Made by a program: the position numbers and the translations under genes
Notes under the pieces: model-generated
Told to the model about the DNA's origin: nothing
Databases searched by the model: none
Seen by the model: the letters and a program-made list of their open reading frames with translations, nothing else
From: Clostridia bacterium
GTDB taxonomy: Bacteria > Bacillota > Clostridia > UBA1381 > UBA9506
DNA length: 60,147 bases
Reading direction: 5' to 3'
Assembly (NCBI GenBank): GCA_017415145.1
Contig: JAFQJE010000005.1
Location: 1-60,147, forward strand
Part shown: positions 33,991 to 41,803 of the stretch, one piece after another
Numbering within the stretch: the first letter of the stretch is position 1
Layout: every line of letters starts with the position of its first letter

Positions 33991-35664
33991 ATGGAAAACA
34001 AAGTAGAAAACAATAATTTTATATCAAATTTCATTACAGAAGATGTATCTAAAAACCCCGGAATGCAGGTTCATACCCGTTTTCCGCCTGAACCAAACGG
34101 ATACCTCCATATCGGCCACTGCAAGGCAATGGCTATTGATTTTGGCATGGCAAAACGTTTTGGCGGCATCTGTAATCTTCGTATGGATGACACTAACCCT
34201 GCAAAAGAAGATACGGAGTATGTAGACGCAATCAAGGAGGACATCCATTGGTTAGGCTTTGACTGGGAGGACAGATTCTTCTATGGTTCTGACTATTTTG
34301 AGCAGGATTATGATTACGCTGTTGAGCTTATCAAAAAAGGTCTTGCTTACGTTTGTGCATTATCTCCTGAGGAAATGCGCGACCCCAAATACTGCGGTGA
34401 CCTTAAAAATCCTGCAGTATCACCTTATCGTGACAGACCTATTGAAGAAAGTCTTGACTTATTCGAAAGAATGAAGAATGGCGAATTCCCTGAAGGTGCC
34501 TACACTCTTCGTGCAAAGATTGACCTGGCTTCAGGCAACTTTTGGCTCCGTGACCCTGCAATTTACAGAATCCGTTATGTTGAACATCATAGGCAGGGCA
34601 ACAAATGGTGCATCTATCCCCTTTACGACTTTGCTCATCCCATTCAGGATGCCCTAGAGGGTGTGACACATTCACTTTGCGATATAAACTACGAAATCCA
34701 CAGACCCCTGTACAACTGGGTTATCGAAAATGTAAGTGTTCCCAAGCCCTATCCGGGCTTCCCCAGACAGATAGAGTTTGCAAGGCTCAATCTAACCTAT
34801 ACCGTTCTTTCCAAAAGATTTTTAAGAAGTCTTGTAGAAGATGGTGTTGTGGACGGTTGGGACGACCCCAGAATGCCCACTTTGTGCGGTCTTCGTCGCC
34901 GTGGATACACAGGCTCATCAATTCTCCGTTTCGTAGAAGAAGCAGGTGTGGCTAAATCTGAAAACTTAGTTGACATCCGTCAGCTTGAGGCCTGCATCCG
35001 TGACGAGCTTAACGAAACTGCTCTTCGTCGGGTTGCAATACAAAAGCCTATAAAAATTGTTATCACAAACTATCCTGAAGATAAAGAGGAGGTGTTCTGC
35101 CTCCCCAATCATCCTCAAAAACCTGAGATGGGCACACGCGATATGATTTTCTCACGTGAGTTATACATTGACTCATCAGACTTTGAAGAGGTTCCGCCTC
35201 CCAAGTTTTTCCGCTTAAAGCCCGATGGTGAGGTACGTCTTATGGGTGCATACATCATCAAGTGCGAAGAAATCGTAAAGGATGATAAAGGCAACATTTC
35301 AGAAATTCGCTGTACTGCAGACTTAGAAACAGGCAACGGCAACCCTACAGACGGCAGAAAGATTAAGGGTACAATTCATTGGTTATCAGCTAAAAACGCT
35401 GTTCCTGCTACCCTTCGCCTCTACTCTCAGCTCACAACTTTGGAAAATCCGTCAGAGCTTCCTGAGGGTATGACTTATACTGATTTCATCAATCCTGACT
35501 CCTTACAGATTGTTGAAGGTGCTTTAATTGAAAAGTCATTAGCTGATGTAAATGCCGGTGAGAAATTCCAGTTTGTACGTGATGGCTATTATGTAAAGGA
35601 TACAAAATACGAAAACACCTTTAACCGAGTTGTTGGTTTAAAGGACAGCTTTCCTAAAAAATAA
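33991..35664 (+). CDS. glnS: Glutaminyl-tRNA synthetase
   Basis: The 557-residue protein is a full-length GlnRS. RFPPEPNGYLHIGHCKA is the HIGH region, RMDDTNPAKE is characteristic of GlnRS, and TVLSKRFLRSLVEDG carries the KMSKS equivalent. The two C-terminal beta-barrel anticodon-binding domains are complete through about residue 550, and no extra YqeY-type appendage is present. GlnRS is uncommon in Bacillota, most of which make Gln-tRNA through GatCAB, so this gene was probably acquired laterally at some point. AGAGGAG precedes the ATG and a terminator follows. Confidence 0.95.
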   Translation: MENKVENNNFISNFITEDVSKNPGMQVHTRFPPEPNGYLHIGHCKAMAIDFGMAKRFGGICNLRMDDTNPAKEDTEYVDAIKEDIHWLGFDWEDRFFYGSDYFEQDYDYAVELIKKGLAYVCALSPEEMRDPKYCGDLKNPAVSPYRDRPIEESLDLFERMKNGEFPEGAYTLRAKIDLASGNFWLRDPAIYRIRYVEHHRQGNKWCIYPLYDFAHPIQDALEGVTHSLCDINYEIHRPLYNWVIENVSVPKPYPGFPRQIEFARLNLTYTVLSKRFLRSLVEDGVVDGWDDPRMPTLCGLRRRGYTGSSILRFVEEAGVAKSENLVDIRQLEACIRDELNETALRRVAIQKPIKIVITNYPEDKEEVFCLPNHPQKPEMGTRDMIFSRELYIDSSDFEEVPPPKFFRLKPDGEVRLMGAYIIKCEEIVKDDKGNISEIRCTADLETGNGNPTDGRKIKGTIHWLSAKNAVPATLRLYSQLTTLENPSELPEGMTYTDFINPDSLQIVEGALIEKSLADVNAGEKFQFVRDGYYVKDTKYENTFNRVVGLKDSFPKK

Positions 35665-35669
35665 GTTAT

Positions 35670-35698
35670 AAGGCACTCTAAAAGAGTGCCTTATTTTA
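35670..35698 (+). terminator. Terminator of gltX-glnS
   Basis: AAGGCACTCT, loop AAA, AGAGTGCCTT followed by ATTTT. The ribosome binding site of the next gene starts at its end. Confidence 0.85.
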
Positions 35699-35707
35699 GG
35701 TGATAGA

Positions 35708-36895
35708 ATGAAATTTACCTTTCGTCATACAAAATTTGCTTGCTATTGTAGTTATATGTCATCTGCTGTGGCTATCAATTTCCCGCCGATTTTGTTTATA
35801 ATTTTTCACAAACAATTCGGATTATCCCTGGCGGAATTAGGTGCACTCATTTCTTTGAATTTTGCTGTACAAATGATAACAGACATTGTAGGTGCAAGTA
35901 TCGTAGATAAAAAAATAACCTATCGACAAGCTGCCGTTTCGGCAAATTCATTAGTTTGTGCAGGGTTATTGCTATTGGGAATTTTGCCTTTGTTTATGAG
36001 TTCAAAATTTATAGCTCTTATAATTGCAACATTCATTTACTCTGTTGGATGCGGTCTGTTAGAGGTAATAATAAGTCCTATTACAGAAGCAATCCCCGAG
36101 GATAAAAAAGCATCTAATATGGCACTTCTTCATTCCTTTTACTGTTGGGGACAAATGGCAGCTATCCTCTTTTCTACTGTTTTGTTGCTGATTTTAGGAA
36201 GCAGAAACTGGTGGATTATAAGCATTTTTTGGGCGGTTATACCCGCTTTTTCGGCACTCCTTTTTTCAAAGGTTCCTATAAACACCTTGCCAAAAGAAAA
36301 GAAAAGTCCGTCAATCATGTTATTTAAAAATAAGTTTTTTATACTTTTTCTGTTACTTATGACCGCATCAGGTGCGACAGAAATTGCAATTGCCCAGTGG
36401 GCATCAATGTTTGTTGAGACATCTTTAGGTGTAGGAAAAACAGTTGGGGATTTACTTGGCCCTTGTATGTTTGCCATACTTATGGGATTTTCAAGAGTTA
36501 TATATGCAAAATGTAGTCAAAGGCTCAACCTCTACAATTACATTATAATATGTGCACTTATCTGCGTAACAGGATATATTATAACGGTATTTTCACCCAA
36601 CCGGTACATATCCCTTGCAGCAATAGGAGTTATAGGCTTTTCAGTAGGTATTATGTGGCCCGGAGCATTGTCCTTGGCATCATCAAGATTTCCTTTAGGC
36701 GGGGCCACAATGTTTGCATACCTTGCAATTTTTGGCGATATTGGGTGTACTATAGGTCCAGGGCTCACAGCAGCGGTTTCAGAAAAAATCTCACTTTTCG
36801 GCTCTCCCCTTAAAGCAGGAATTGCAGCCTGTACTGTGTTCCCATTTTGTGTGTTAATACTTACTCTTATATTAAAGAAAACGAGGAAAGATTAA
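35708..36895 (+). CDS. Major facilitator superfamily transporter
   Basis: The 395-residue protein has about twelve hydrophobic segments and the overall look of FucP/GGP-like MFS carriers, for example the acidic-charged cytoplasmic loops after TM2 (DIVGASIVDKK) and the central loop near residue 195. The substrate cannot be inferred from sequence. It begins only 10 nt after the glnS terminator with AGGTGA as ribosome binding site. Its stop codon is immediately followed by the ATG of the next gene, implying coupling to the DUF5662-like protein. No separate promoter is visible in the short gap, so it may be expressed by readthrough. Confidence 0.85.
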   Translation: MKFTFRHTKFACYCSYMSSAVAINFPPILFIIFHKQFGLSLAELGALISLNFAVQMITDIVGASIVDKKITYRQAAVSANSLVCAGLLLLGILPLFMSSKFIALIIATFIYSVGCGLLEVIISPITEAIPEDKKASNMALLHSFYCWGQMAAILFSTVLLLILGSRNWWIISIFWAVIPAFSALLFSKVPINTLPKEKKSPSIMLFKNKFFILFLLLMTASGATEIAIAQWASMFVETSLGVGKTVGDLLGPCMFAILMGFSRVIYAKCSQRLNLYNYIIICALICVTGYIITVFSPNRYISLAAIGVIGFSVGIMWPGALSLASSRFPLGGATMFAYLAIFGDIGCTIGPGLTAAVSEKISLFGSPLKAGIAACTVFPFCVLILTLILKKTRKD

Positions 36896-37423
36896 ATGTG
36901 TAAGTTTTTTGGCCATTTAAATACAGTAATGCGTCACCGCAGAAAGGTAATTTACCATTGTTATAAAGCAGGGATTTTATGTCGTGGACTTTTGCACGAT
37001 TTGTCAAAATATTCTCCTACTGAATTTTTTGAGGGTGTTCGCTACTTTATCGGTACACGTAGCCCCAATGAAGGCGAGCGTGCAGTGAAAGGCTATTCTG
37101 ATGCGTGGATGCACCATAAAGGCAGAAACCGCCATCATTTTGAATATTGGTCGGACTACAATCCTCAGACAAAGCTTGTAGAACCTGTAAAAATGCCTAT
37201 TGTGTTTGTTAAAGAAATGTTTTGTGACAGAGTTGCAGCAAGTAAGGTGTATCTGGGCAAAAACTATACTGATTCACACCCTTACGAATATTTTCAGCGT
37301 GGTAAAGAAAGACGCAAAATTAATCAGGAAACATCCGACCTCATCGAAAGTTGGCTTATAATGTTAAGGGATAAGGGTGAGCGCGAAACCTTCCGACATA
37401 TAAAGTCTGTAAAGGAATATTAA
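36896..37423 (+). CDS. DUF5662-like protein of unknown function
   Basis: The 175-residue protein resembles the DUF5662 family common in Clostridia. It is rich in His and Asp: GLLHDLSKYSP near residue 35, AWMHHKGRNRHHFEYW near 75-90, and KEMFCDRVAASKVY near 105. The arrangement H...HD...HH...D resembles HD-domain metal sites, so a metal-dependent hydrolase is possible, but no activity is known to me. Its start abuts the MFS stop codon (TAAATG), so it is translated with that gene. No signal peptide or membrane segment is visible. Confidence 0.65.
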   Translation: MCKFFGHLNTVMRHRRKVIYHCYKAGILCRGLLHDLSKYSPTEFFEGVRYFIGTRSPNEGERAVKGYSDAWMHHKGRNRHHFEYWSDYNPQTKLVEPVKMPIVFVKEMFCDRVAASKVYLGKNYTDSHPYEYFQRGKERRKINQETSDLIESWLIMLRDKGERETFRHIKSVKEY

Positions 37424-37424
37424 T

Positions 37425-37453
37425 TTGACACATCACCGCAACTGTGTTAAAAT
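37425..37453 (+). promoter_or_regulatory. coaX promoter
   Basis: TTGACA (37425-37430), 17 bp, TAAAAT (37448-37453) with an extended -10 (TGT), starting right after the preceding stop codon. Confidence 0.85.
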
Positions 37454-37475
37454 ATCCGTGAAAGGCGGGGATTTT

Positions 37476-38246
37476 ATGGTTCTTGCGATTGATATAGGAA
37501 ATACAAATATTGTTATTGGTAAATATAAAAACGATTCTCTTATATACGTTACCCGCATGGTAACTGATGCTCACAAAAGCGAATCAGAGTACGCCGTAAA
37601 TATACAGAGTATTCTTTCTCTTGATAAAACAGGTAACGATGAAATAGAAGGTGCTATAATTTCTTCTGTTGTACCACCTCTCACAAGAACAATTAAGTCA
37701 GCTATTAATATGCTTTACGGTGTTGAGGCAATTGTTGTAGGTCCAGGTGTAAAAACAGGCATCAATCTTCAGGTAGATAACCCCTCACAAGTAGGCGCAG
37801 ACCTCATTTGTGCCTGTGTGGGTGCATATAATAAATATACCGCACCTGTTATAATTATTGATATGGGGACCGCCACAAAAATTATGGTTGTAGATAACAC
37901 AGGTACGTTTATGGGAGTTTCTATTGCACCAGGCGTAGAATTGTCCCAAAAAGCTTTATCAGGGGGTACTGCACAGCTTCCCCAAATCAGCCTTGAAGCA
38001 CCGTCAAGAGTCATTGCAAAAAACACAGTAGAATGTATGAAATCAGGTTTGATTTTCGGCAATGCTTCGATGATTGACGGAATGATTGAACGAATAGGAA
38101 AAGAACTGGGCTTCTATTCTAAAATAGTTGCAACAGGCGGATATTCTTCATCAGTTATCCCCTACTGCAAAAATGATATTGCATTAGATGAAAATTTGGT
38201 TCTTGATGGTCTTTATATTATATATAAAAAAAACCTCAAGAATTAA
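37476..38246 (+). CDS. coaX: Type III pantothenate kinase
   Basis: The 256-residue ASKHA-fold kinase phosphorylates pantothenate, the first step of CoA synthesis. The phosphate motif is AIDIGNTNIVIG, the ATP-binding motif is IDMGTATKIMVV, and GVKTGINLQVDNPSQVGAD and PGVELSQKALSGGTAQLP are family signatures. Type III enzymes are not feedback-inhibited by CoA and do not phosphorylate pantothenamides. The start is ATG 37476; a longer frame beginning at 37425 would overlap the promoter and is rejected. It is followed by an ECF substrate-binding component, consistent with vitamin salvage. Confidence 0.95.
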   Translation: MVLAIDIGNTNIVIGKYKNDSLIYVTRMVTDAHKSESEYAVNIQSILSLDKTGNDEIEGAIISSVVPPLTRTIKSAINMLYGVEAIVVGPGVKTGINLQVDNPSQVGADLICACVGAYNKYTAPVIIIDMGTATKIMVVDNTGTFMGVSIAPGVELSQKALSGGTAQLPQISLEAPSRVIAKNTVECMKSGLIFGNASMIDGMIERIGKELGFYSKIVATGGYSSSVIPYCKNDIALDENLVLDGLYIIYKKNLKN

Positions 38247-38260
38247 ATTATAAATTATTA

Positions 38261-38289
38261 GACGCTGTACTGATTATCAGACGGCAGTC
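38261..38289 (+). promoter_or_regulatory. Intercistronic hairpin before the ECF S component
   Basis: GAC-GCTGT-A-CTGA, loop TTA, TCAG-ACGGC-A-GTC forms a 12-bp stem with two bulged A residues and no U-run, ending just before the AAGGAGG ribosome binding site. It may tune translation or mRNA stability between coaX and the transporter gene. Confidence 0.4.
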
Positions 38290-38304
38290 AAGGAGGAATT
38301 TAAT

Positions 38305-38868
38305 ATGAAAAAAACAAGAAAGGCAATGTCAACTAAAAATTTAGTGATGTATGCCGTACTTACTGCAGTAACATTTGTTTTGCAGTACATCAGTATGTTC
38401 ATCAGAACAGGTACATTTTCAATCACGTTGTCACTAGTACCTATTGTAATAGGTGCGGCTCTCTTGGGATGGAAAGGCGGCACCTGGTTAGGATTTGTAT
38501 TCGGTATTGCAGTTTTAGTGTCGGGTGACGCAGGACCGTTTTTAGCATTATCAGTGCCCGGAACCATAATCACAGTGCTTGTAAAGGGTGCTATGTCAGG
38601 TCTTGTAGCAGGGATTATATTTAAAATTTTAAAGAATAAAAACAATACCTTAGCAGTCGCAATTTCTGCAGTTTCCTGTCCGATAGTCAATACCGGTGTG
38701 TTTATACTCGGTGTATTTGTATTTTTCTTAAAATACTTCATGACAGATGGCATGACAATACCTGCATTGATTTTTAGTTTTATCGGAGTTAATTTCTTTA
38801 TTGAACTTGCAGTAAACATTATCCTCTGTCCTGCTATCGTAAGACTTTTAAAATTAAGAAATATATAA
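38305..38868 (+). CDS. ECF transporter S component, probably pantothenate (PanT-like)
   Basis: The 187-residue integral membrane protein has five to six hydrophobic segments and the features of energy-coupling-factor substrate-binding components: a basic N-terminus, an alanine- and glycine-rich first helix (VMYAVLTAVTFVLQYI), and GWKGGTWLGFVFGIAVLVSG. The S component binds the vitamin and relies on shared EcfA/EcfT proteins encoded elsewhere. Its place directly after coaX points to pantothenate; this is inference from context. AAGGAGG precedes the ATG and a strong terminator follows. Confidence 0.8.
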   Translation: MKKTRKAMSTKNLVMYAVLTAVTFVLQYISMFIRTGTFSITLSLVPIVIGAALLGWKGGTWLGFVFGIAVLVSGDAGPFLALSVPGTIITVLVKGAMSGLVAGIIFKILKNKNNTLAVAISAVSCPIVNTGVFILGVFVFFLKYFMTDGMTIPALIFSFIGVNFFIELAVNIILCPAIVRLLKLRNI

Positions 38869-38871
38869 AAC

Positions 38872-38900
38872 AAAAAGCACTCGTAAGAGTGCTTTTTGTT
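38872..38900 (+). terminator. Terminator after the ECF S component
   Basis: AAAAAGCACTC, loop GTAA, GAGTGCTTTTT. Confidence 0.9.
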
Positions 38901-39012
38901 TTAGACTTTTTGTGCCGAAAAGTCTACTATTAAGGTTTGAAATGGTTGCAAAAAGAGTCAAATGCTTTCTATGTACTCTTTTTACTCTTTGTATATTTAG
39001 ACGATACATTTT

Positions 39013-39047
39013 AAAAAAAGTTCCGCTATATACGCGGAACTTTTTTA
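39013..39047. terminator. Terminator of the cimA-chr operon
   Basis: AAAAAAAGTTCCGC, loop TATATA, GCGGAACTTTTTTT (allowing end slippage) forms a long stem followed by T-runs on both strands. It overlaps the stop codon of the minus-strand transporter gene. Confidence 0.85.
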
Positions 39048-39590
39048 AAATCCAAATATTATTCCAATTAAGGCACCGATACCGATATACAGTATGGGGT
39101 GTTTTTTTAACTTAAATATACCAAAAACCAACACTGCAAAAAGTGCTAAATATCTAAGGTCTACTCCGTTCATAAAATTGCCACCGAAGAGGGATGACTC
39201 GAACACAGAAAGCACAGATGCAAAAAGCATACCAACAACTGCAGGACGAAGTCCGTAAAAAACATCTTTTACAAGCTTACTGTCGCTGAATTTTTCTAAA
39301 ATTCTTGCTATTATCAATATCACGATAATACTGGGAAGTATCAATGATAATGTAGCAATTATTCCACCTAAGACTCCTGCCACTGTTGAGCCTACATATG
39401 TTGACATATTAACACCAATAGGCCCTGGGGTTGATTCTGCTACCGCAACCATGTTGGTTAAGTCCTGAACACTAAACCAGTCAGGGTGTTTATTTCCCAT
39501 TTCAAAAAGAAAAGGTAAAGTTGCAAGACCACCGCCAACTGAAAAGAGTCCTGTTTTAAAAAATTCCCAGCAAAGTGTAAGTAAGGTCAT
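39045..39590 (-). CDS. Chromate transporter family protein, second half
   Basis: This 181-residue protein is a single CHR domain with the conserved FFKTGLFSVGGGLATLPFL and AVAESTPGPIGVNMSTYVG motifs and about five to six hydrophobic segments. Single-domain CHR proteins work as pairs of opposite topology; the partner gene overlaps its start by 4 nt. The family is named for chromate export, but in many Clostridia the physiological substrate is unknown. Confidence 0.9.
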   Translation of the reverse strand: MTLLTLCWEFFKTGLFSVGGGLATLPFLFEMGNKHPDWFSVQDLTNMVAVAESTPGPIGVNMSTYVGSTVAGVLGGIIATLSLILPSIIVILIIARILEKFSDSKLVKDVFYGLRPAVVGMLFASVLSVFESSLFGGNFMNGVDLRYLALFAVLVFGIFKLKKHPILYIGIGALIGIIFGF

Positions 39591-40144
39591 TGTTTATTCA
39601 CTCCTTTTACTCTGCTTTGGATATACTTGTAACAAACAGTTACAATTGCAGTAACGACTACAATCAATATTGGCGAAAGTTTTAAAAATACGGAAACAAT
39701 CGCAGACATTAACGCCACAATTGCAGTATATACGTCTTTCACGCCTGATTTTGCAAGTTTCCAGAGTGCCTGAACTAAAAGAGCGCAAACTGCAACTGAA
39801 ATTCCTGCAAAAGCACTTTTTACTATTTGGTATTCAAATATAATATCCAGTATCCCCGCAAGGACCAAAATTATAATCACAGAGGGCGTTACAACACCTA
39901 ATGTCGCAATTATACCGCCTATATTCTTTTTTTGCTTATAACCCACAAAAGTAGCAGTATTTACCGCTATTATTCCTGGCGTACACTGACCTATAGCAAA
40001 ATAATTTGATATTTCTTCCATTGTTGCCCATTTGTGTTTTGTTACAACCTCTTTTTCGAGCATAGGAAGCATAGCATACCCACCGCCAAATGTAAACGCA
40101 CCTATCATGAAAAACGATTTAAAAAGTTCTGCTAACTCTTTCAT
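39587..40144 (-). CDS. Chromate transporter family protein, first half
   Basis: This 185-residue single CHR domain carries FFMIGAFTFGGGYAMLPML and FAIGQCTPGIIAVNTATFVG, the first-half versions of the family motifs. It overlaps its partner by 4 nt (ATGA type), indicating a stoichiometric pair. It starts 9 nt after cimA, so the transporter pair appears cotranscribed with citramalate synthase. There is no obvious functional link between the two, unless the exported anion is an organic acid. Confidence 0.9.
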   Translation of the reverse strand: MKELAELFKSFFMIGAFTFGGGYAMLPMLEKEVVTKHKWATMEEISNYFAIGQCTPGIIAVNTATFVGYKQKKNIGGIIATLGVVTPSVIIILVLAGILDIIFEYQIVKSAFAGISVAVCALLVQALWKLAKSGVKDVYTAIVALMSAIVSVFLKLSPILIVVVTAIVTVCYKYIQSRVKGVNKQ

Positions 40145-40153
40145 ATAAAACTC

Positions 40154-41734
40154 CTAATTGTTTTCGCCGTTGATTTTCCTGTCCAAAAGATAATATTCAA
40201 TAGAATCTACGAGTGCCTGCCAGCTGGCTTCTATAATATCCTCAGAAACGCCAACTGTTGTCCAGTTCTTGTCACCGTCTGTGGTTTCTATTAAAACTCG
40301 AGTAAGCGCTGCCGTTCCTGCCATACCGTCCAAAACTCTTACCTTAAAGTCAATGAGACGGGATTCTTTAAGTTCAGGGTAAAAACGATAAAGTGCTTTT
40401 CTTAGTGCCTTATCCAACGCATTTACAGGACCATCACCTTCTGCAGCGGTTATTTCAAAGCTACCGTCAACACCAATTTTAATCAATGCCGATGCTGTCT
40501 TGGTTGTAGTGGGAGCTATTGATATTACTTTAAATTGTTCAAGGTTGAACTGGGGTTTGTAATAACCAAGTTTTTTCATAACCATCAATTCAAATGAACC
40601 TTCTGCACCTTCAAATTGATATCCTTCTTTTTCGAGCTTTTTGATGTCTTCTAATATTTCTGTTATAACCTCTGCATCTTTTGAAATATCGGGGTCAATC
40701 TTTTTGATTATTTCATAAACCATTGCCTTTCCCGACATTTCAGACATTAAAAGTCTTCTCTCATTCCCCACATCTTCGGGATTTACATGTTCGAAAGTCA
40801 CGGGGTTTTTCAATACTGCGTCAATGTGCATTCCGCCTTTATGAGCAAATGCCATACCACCAACATAAGGTTTTCTCTCATCAGGGACAATATTTGCAAG
40901 CTCATAGACTTTTCTTGATATACTCTTTAATTTTTTTAAGGACGCAGGAGGAACTACACAAAATCCACTCTTCAACTGAAGATTAGGAATAATGGTACAA
41001 AGGTTTGAGTTTCCGCAACGCTCTCCAATGCCGTTTATTGTGCCCTGAACCTGACGTGCACCTGAGAAAACCGCCATCAACGTATTTCCTACCGCAGTAC
41101 CAACGTCATTATGACAATGAATTCCCACTGTAATATCAGGGATTTCAGATATTACCTCTTTTGTTATTTCAGCTATTTTGTCAGGAAAAGTTGCACCGTT
41201 TGTATCACACAGACAAATCGTATCTGCACCTGCTTTTTTTGCAGCTAAAAGCGTTTTCATTGCATATTCTTTATTATGCTTATAACCATCAAAAAAATGC
41301 TCTGCGTCAAAAATTACTTCTTTTCCGCGAGATTTTACATAAGAAACAGTTTCCACGATTATACTGATATTTTCCTCAAGACTTGCGTGGAATACTTCTT
41401 GGACATGCAAGTCCCAAGTTTTCCCGAATATTGCAACAACAGGAGTATTTGCAGAAATGAGCATTTCAACTCCTGCATCTTCTTCCACCTTTACTCCTAT
41501 TCTGTGGGTACTGCCAAAAGCGACAATCTTAGAATGTGTGAGATTTAATTCTGCTATTTTTTTAAACAATTCACGGTCTTTTGGATTAGACGCAGGTATA
41601 CCTGCCTCTATGTAGTCCACACCCAGTTCATCAAGCATTTTTATAATCTTTATCTTGTCGTCTAATGAAAAGGCTATACCCTCTCCCTGTGTCCCGTCAC
41701 GAAGAGTGGTATCATATACATATATCTTTTCCAA
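40154..41734 (-). CDS. cimA: Citramalate synthase
   Basis: The 526-residue protein condenses pyruvate and acetyl-CoA to (R)-citramalate, the threonine-independent entry to isoleucine. It has the LeuA-like TIM barrel (YDTTLRDGTQGEG, GIHCHNDVGTAVGNTLMA, NGIGERCGN) and a C-terminal LeuA allosteric domain from about residue 390. KTWDLHVQEVF and the shortened catalytic pattern fit CimA rather than 2-isopropylmalate synthase. The start is TTG 41734 with GAGG 8 nt upstream. A very strong hairpin ends 19 nt before the start codon, leaving no room for a separate promoter after it. Confidence 0.93.
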   Translation of the reverse strand: MEKIYVYDTTLRDGTQGEGIAFSLDDKIKIIKMLDELGVDYIEAGIPASNPKDRELFKKIAELNLTHSKIVAFGSTHRIGVKVEEDAGVEMLISANTPVVAIFGKTWDLHVQEVFHASLEENISIIVETVSYVKSRGKEVIFDAEHFFDGYKHNKEYAMKTLLAAKKAGADTICLCDTNGATFPDKIAEITKEVISEIPDITVGIHCHNDVGTAVGNTLMAVFSGARQVQGTINGIGERCGNSNLCTIIPNLQLKSGFCVVPPASLKKLKSISRKVYELANIVPDERKPYVGGMAFAHKGGMHIDAVLKNPVTFEHVNPEDVGNERRLLMSEMSGKAMVYEIIKKIDPDISKDAEVITEILEDIKKLEKEGYQFEGAEGSFELMVMKKLGYYKPQFNLEQFKVISIAPTTTKTASALIKIGVDGSFEITAAEGDGPVNALDKALRKALYRFYPELKESRLIDFKVRVLDGMAGTAALTRVLIETTDGDKNWTTVGVSEDIIEASWQALVDSIEYYLLDRKINGENN

Positions 41735-41753
41735 AGTTTTCGCCTCACTTTAC

Positions 41754-41785
41754 AAAGCGGTCTGCGGAAAGCCGCAGACCGCTTT
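41754..41785 (-). terminator. Strong hairpin between the SLH gene and cimA
   Basis: AAAGCGGTCTGCGG and CCGCAGACCGCTTT form a perfect 14-bp stem with loop AAAG, GC-rich and followed on the minus strand by only a short T-run (TTTG). It should terminate or strongly attenuate the S-layer-type transcript. Confidence 0.75.
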
Positions 41786-41803
41786 TGAGCTTTTATTAAG
41801 AAA

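Noticed and set aside
38277-38873. 198-codon minus-strand frame covering the ECF S component
   Set aside because: It is the antisense of a recognisable membrane protein; long antisense frames are common opposite such genes.
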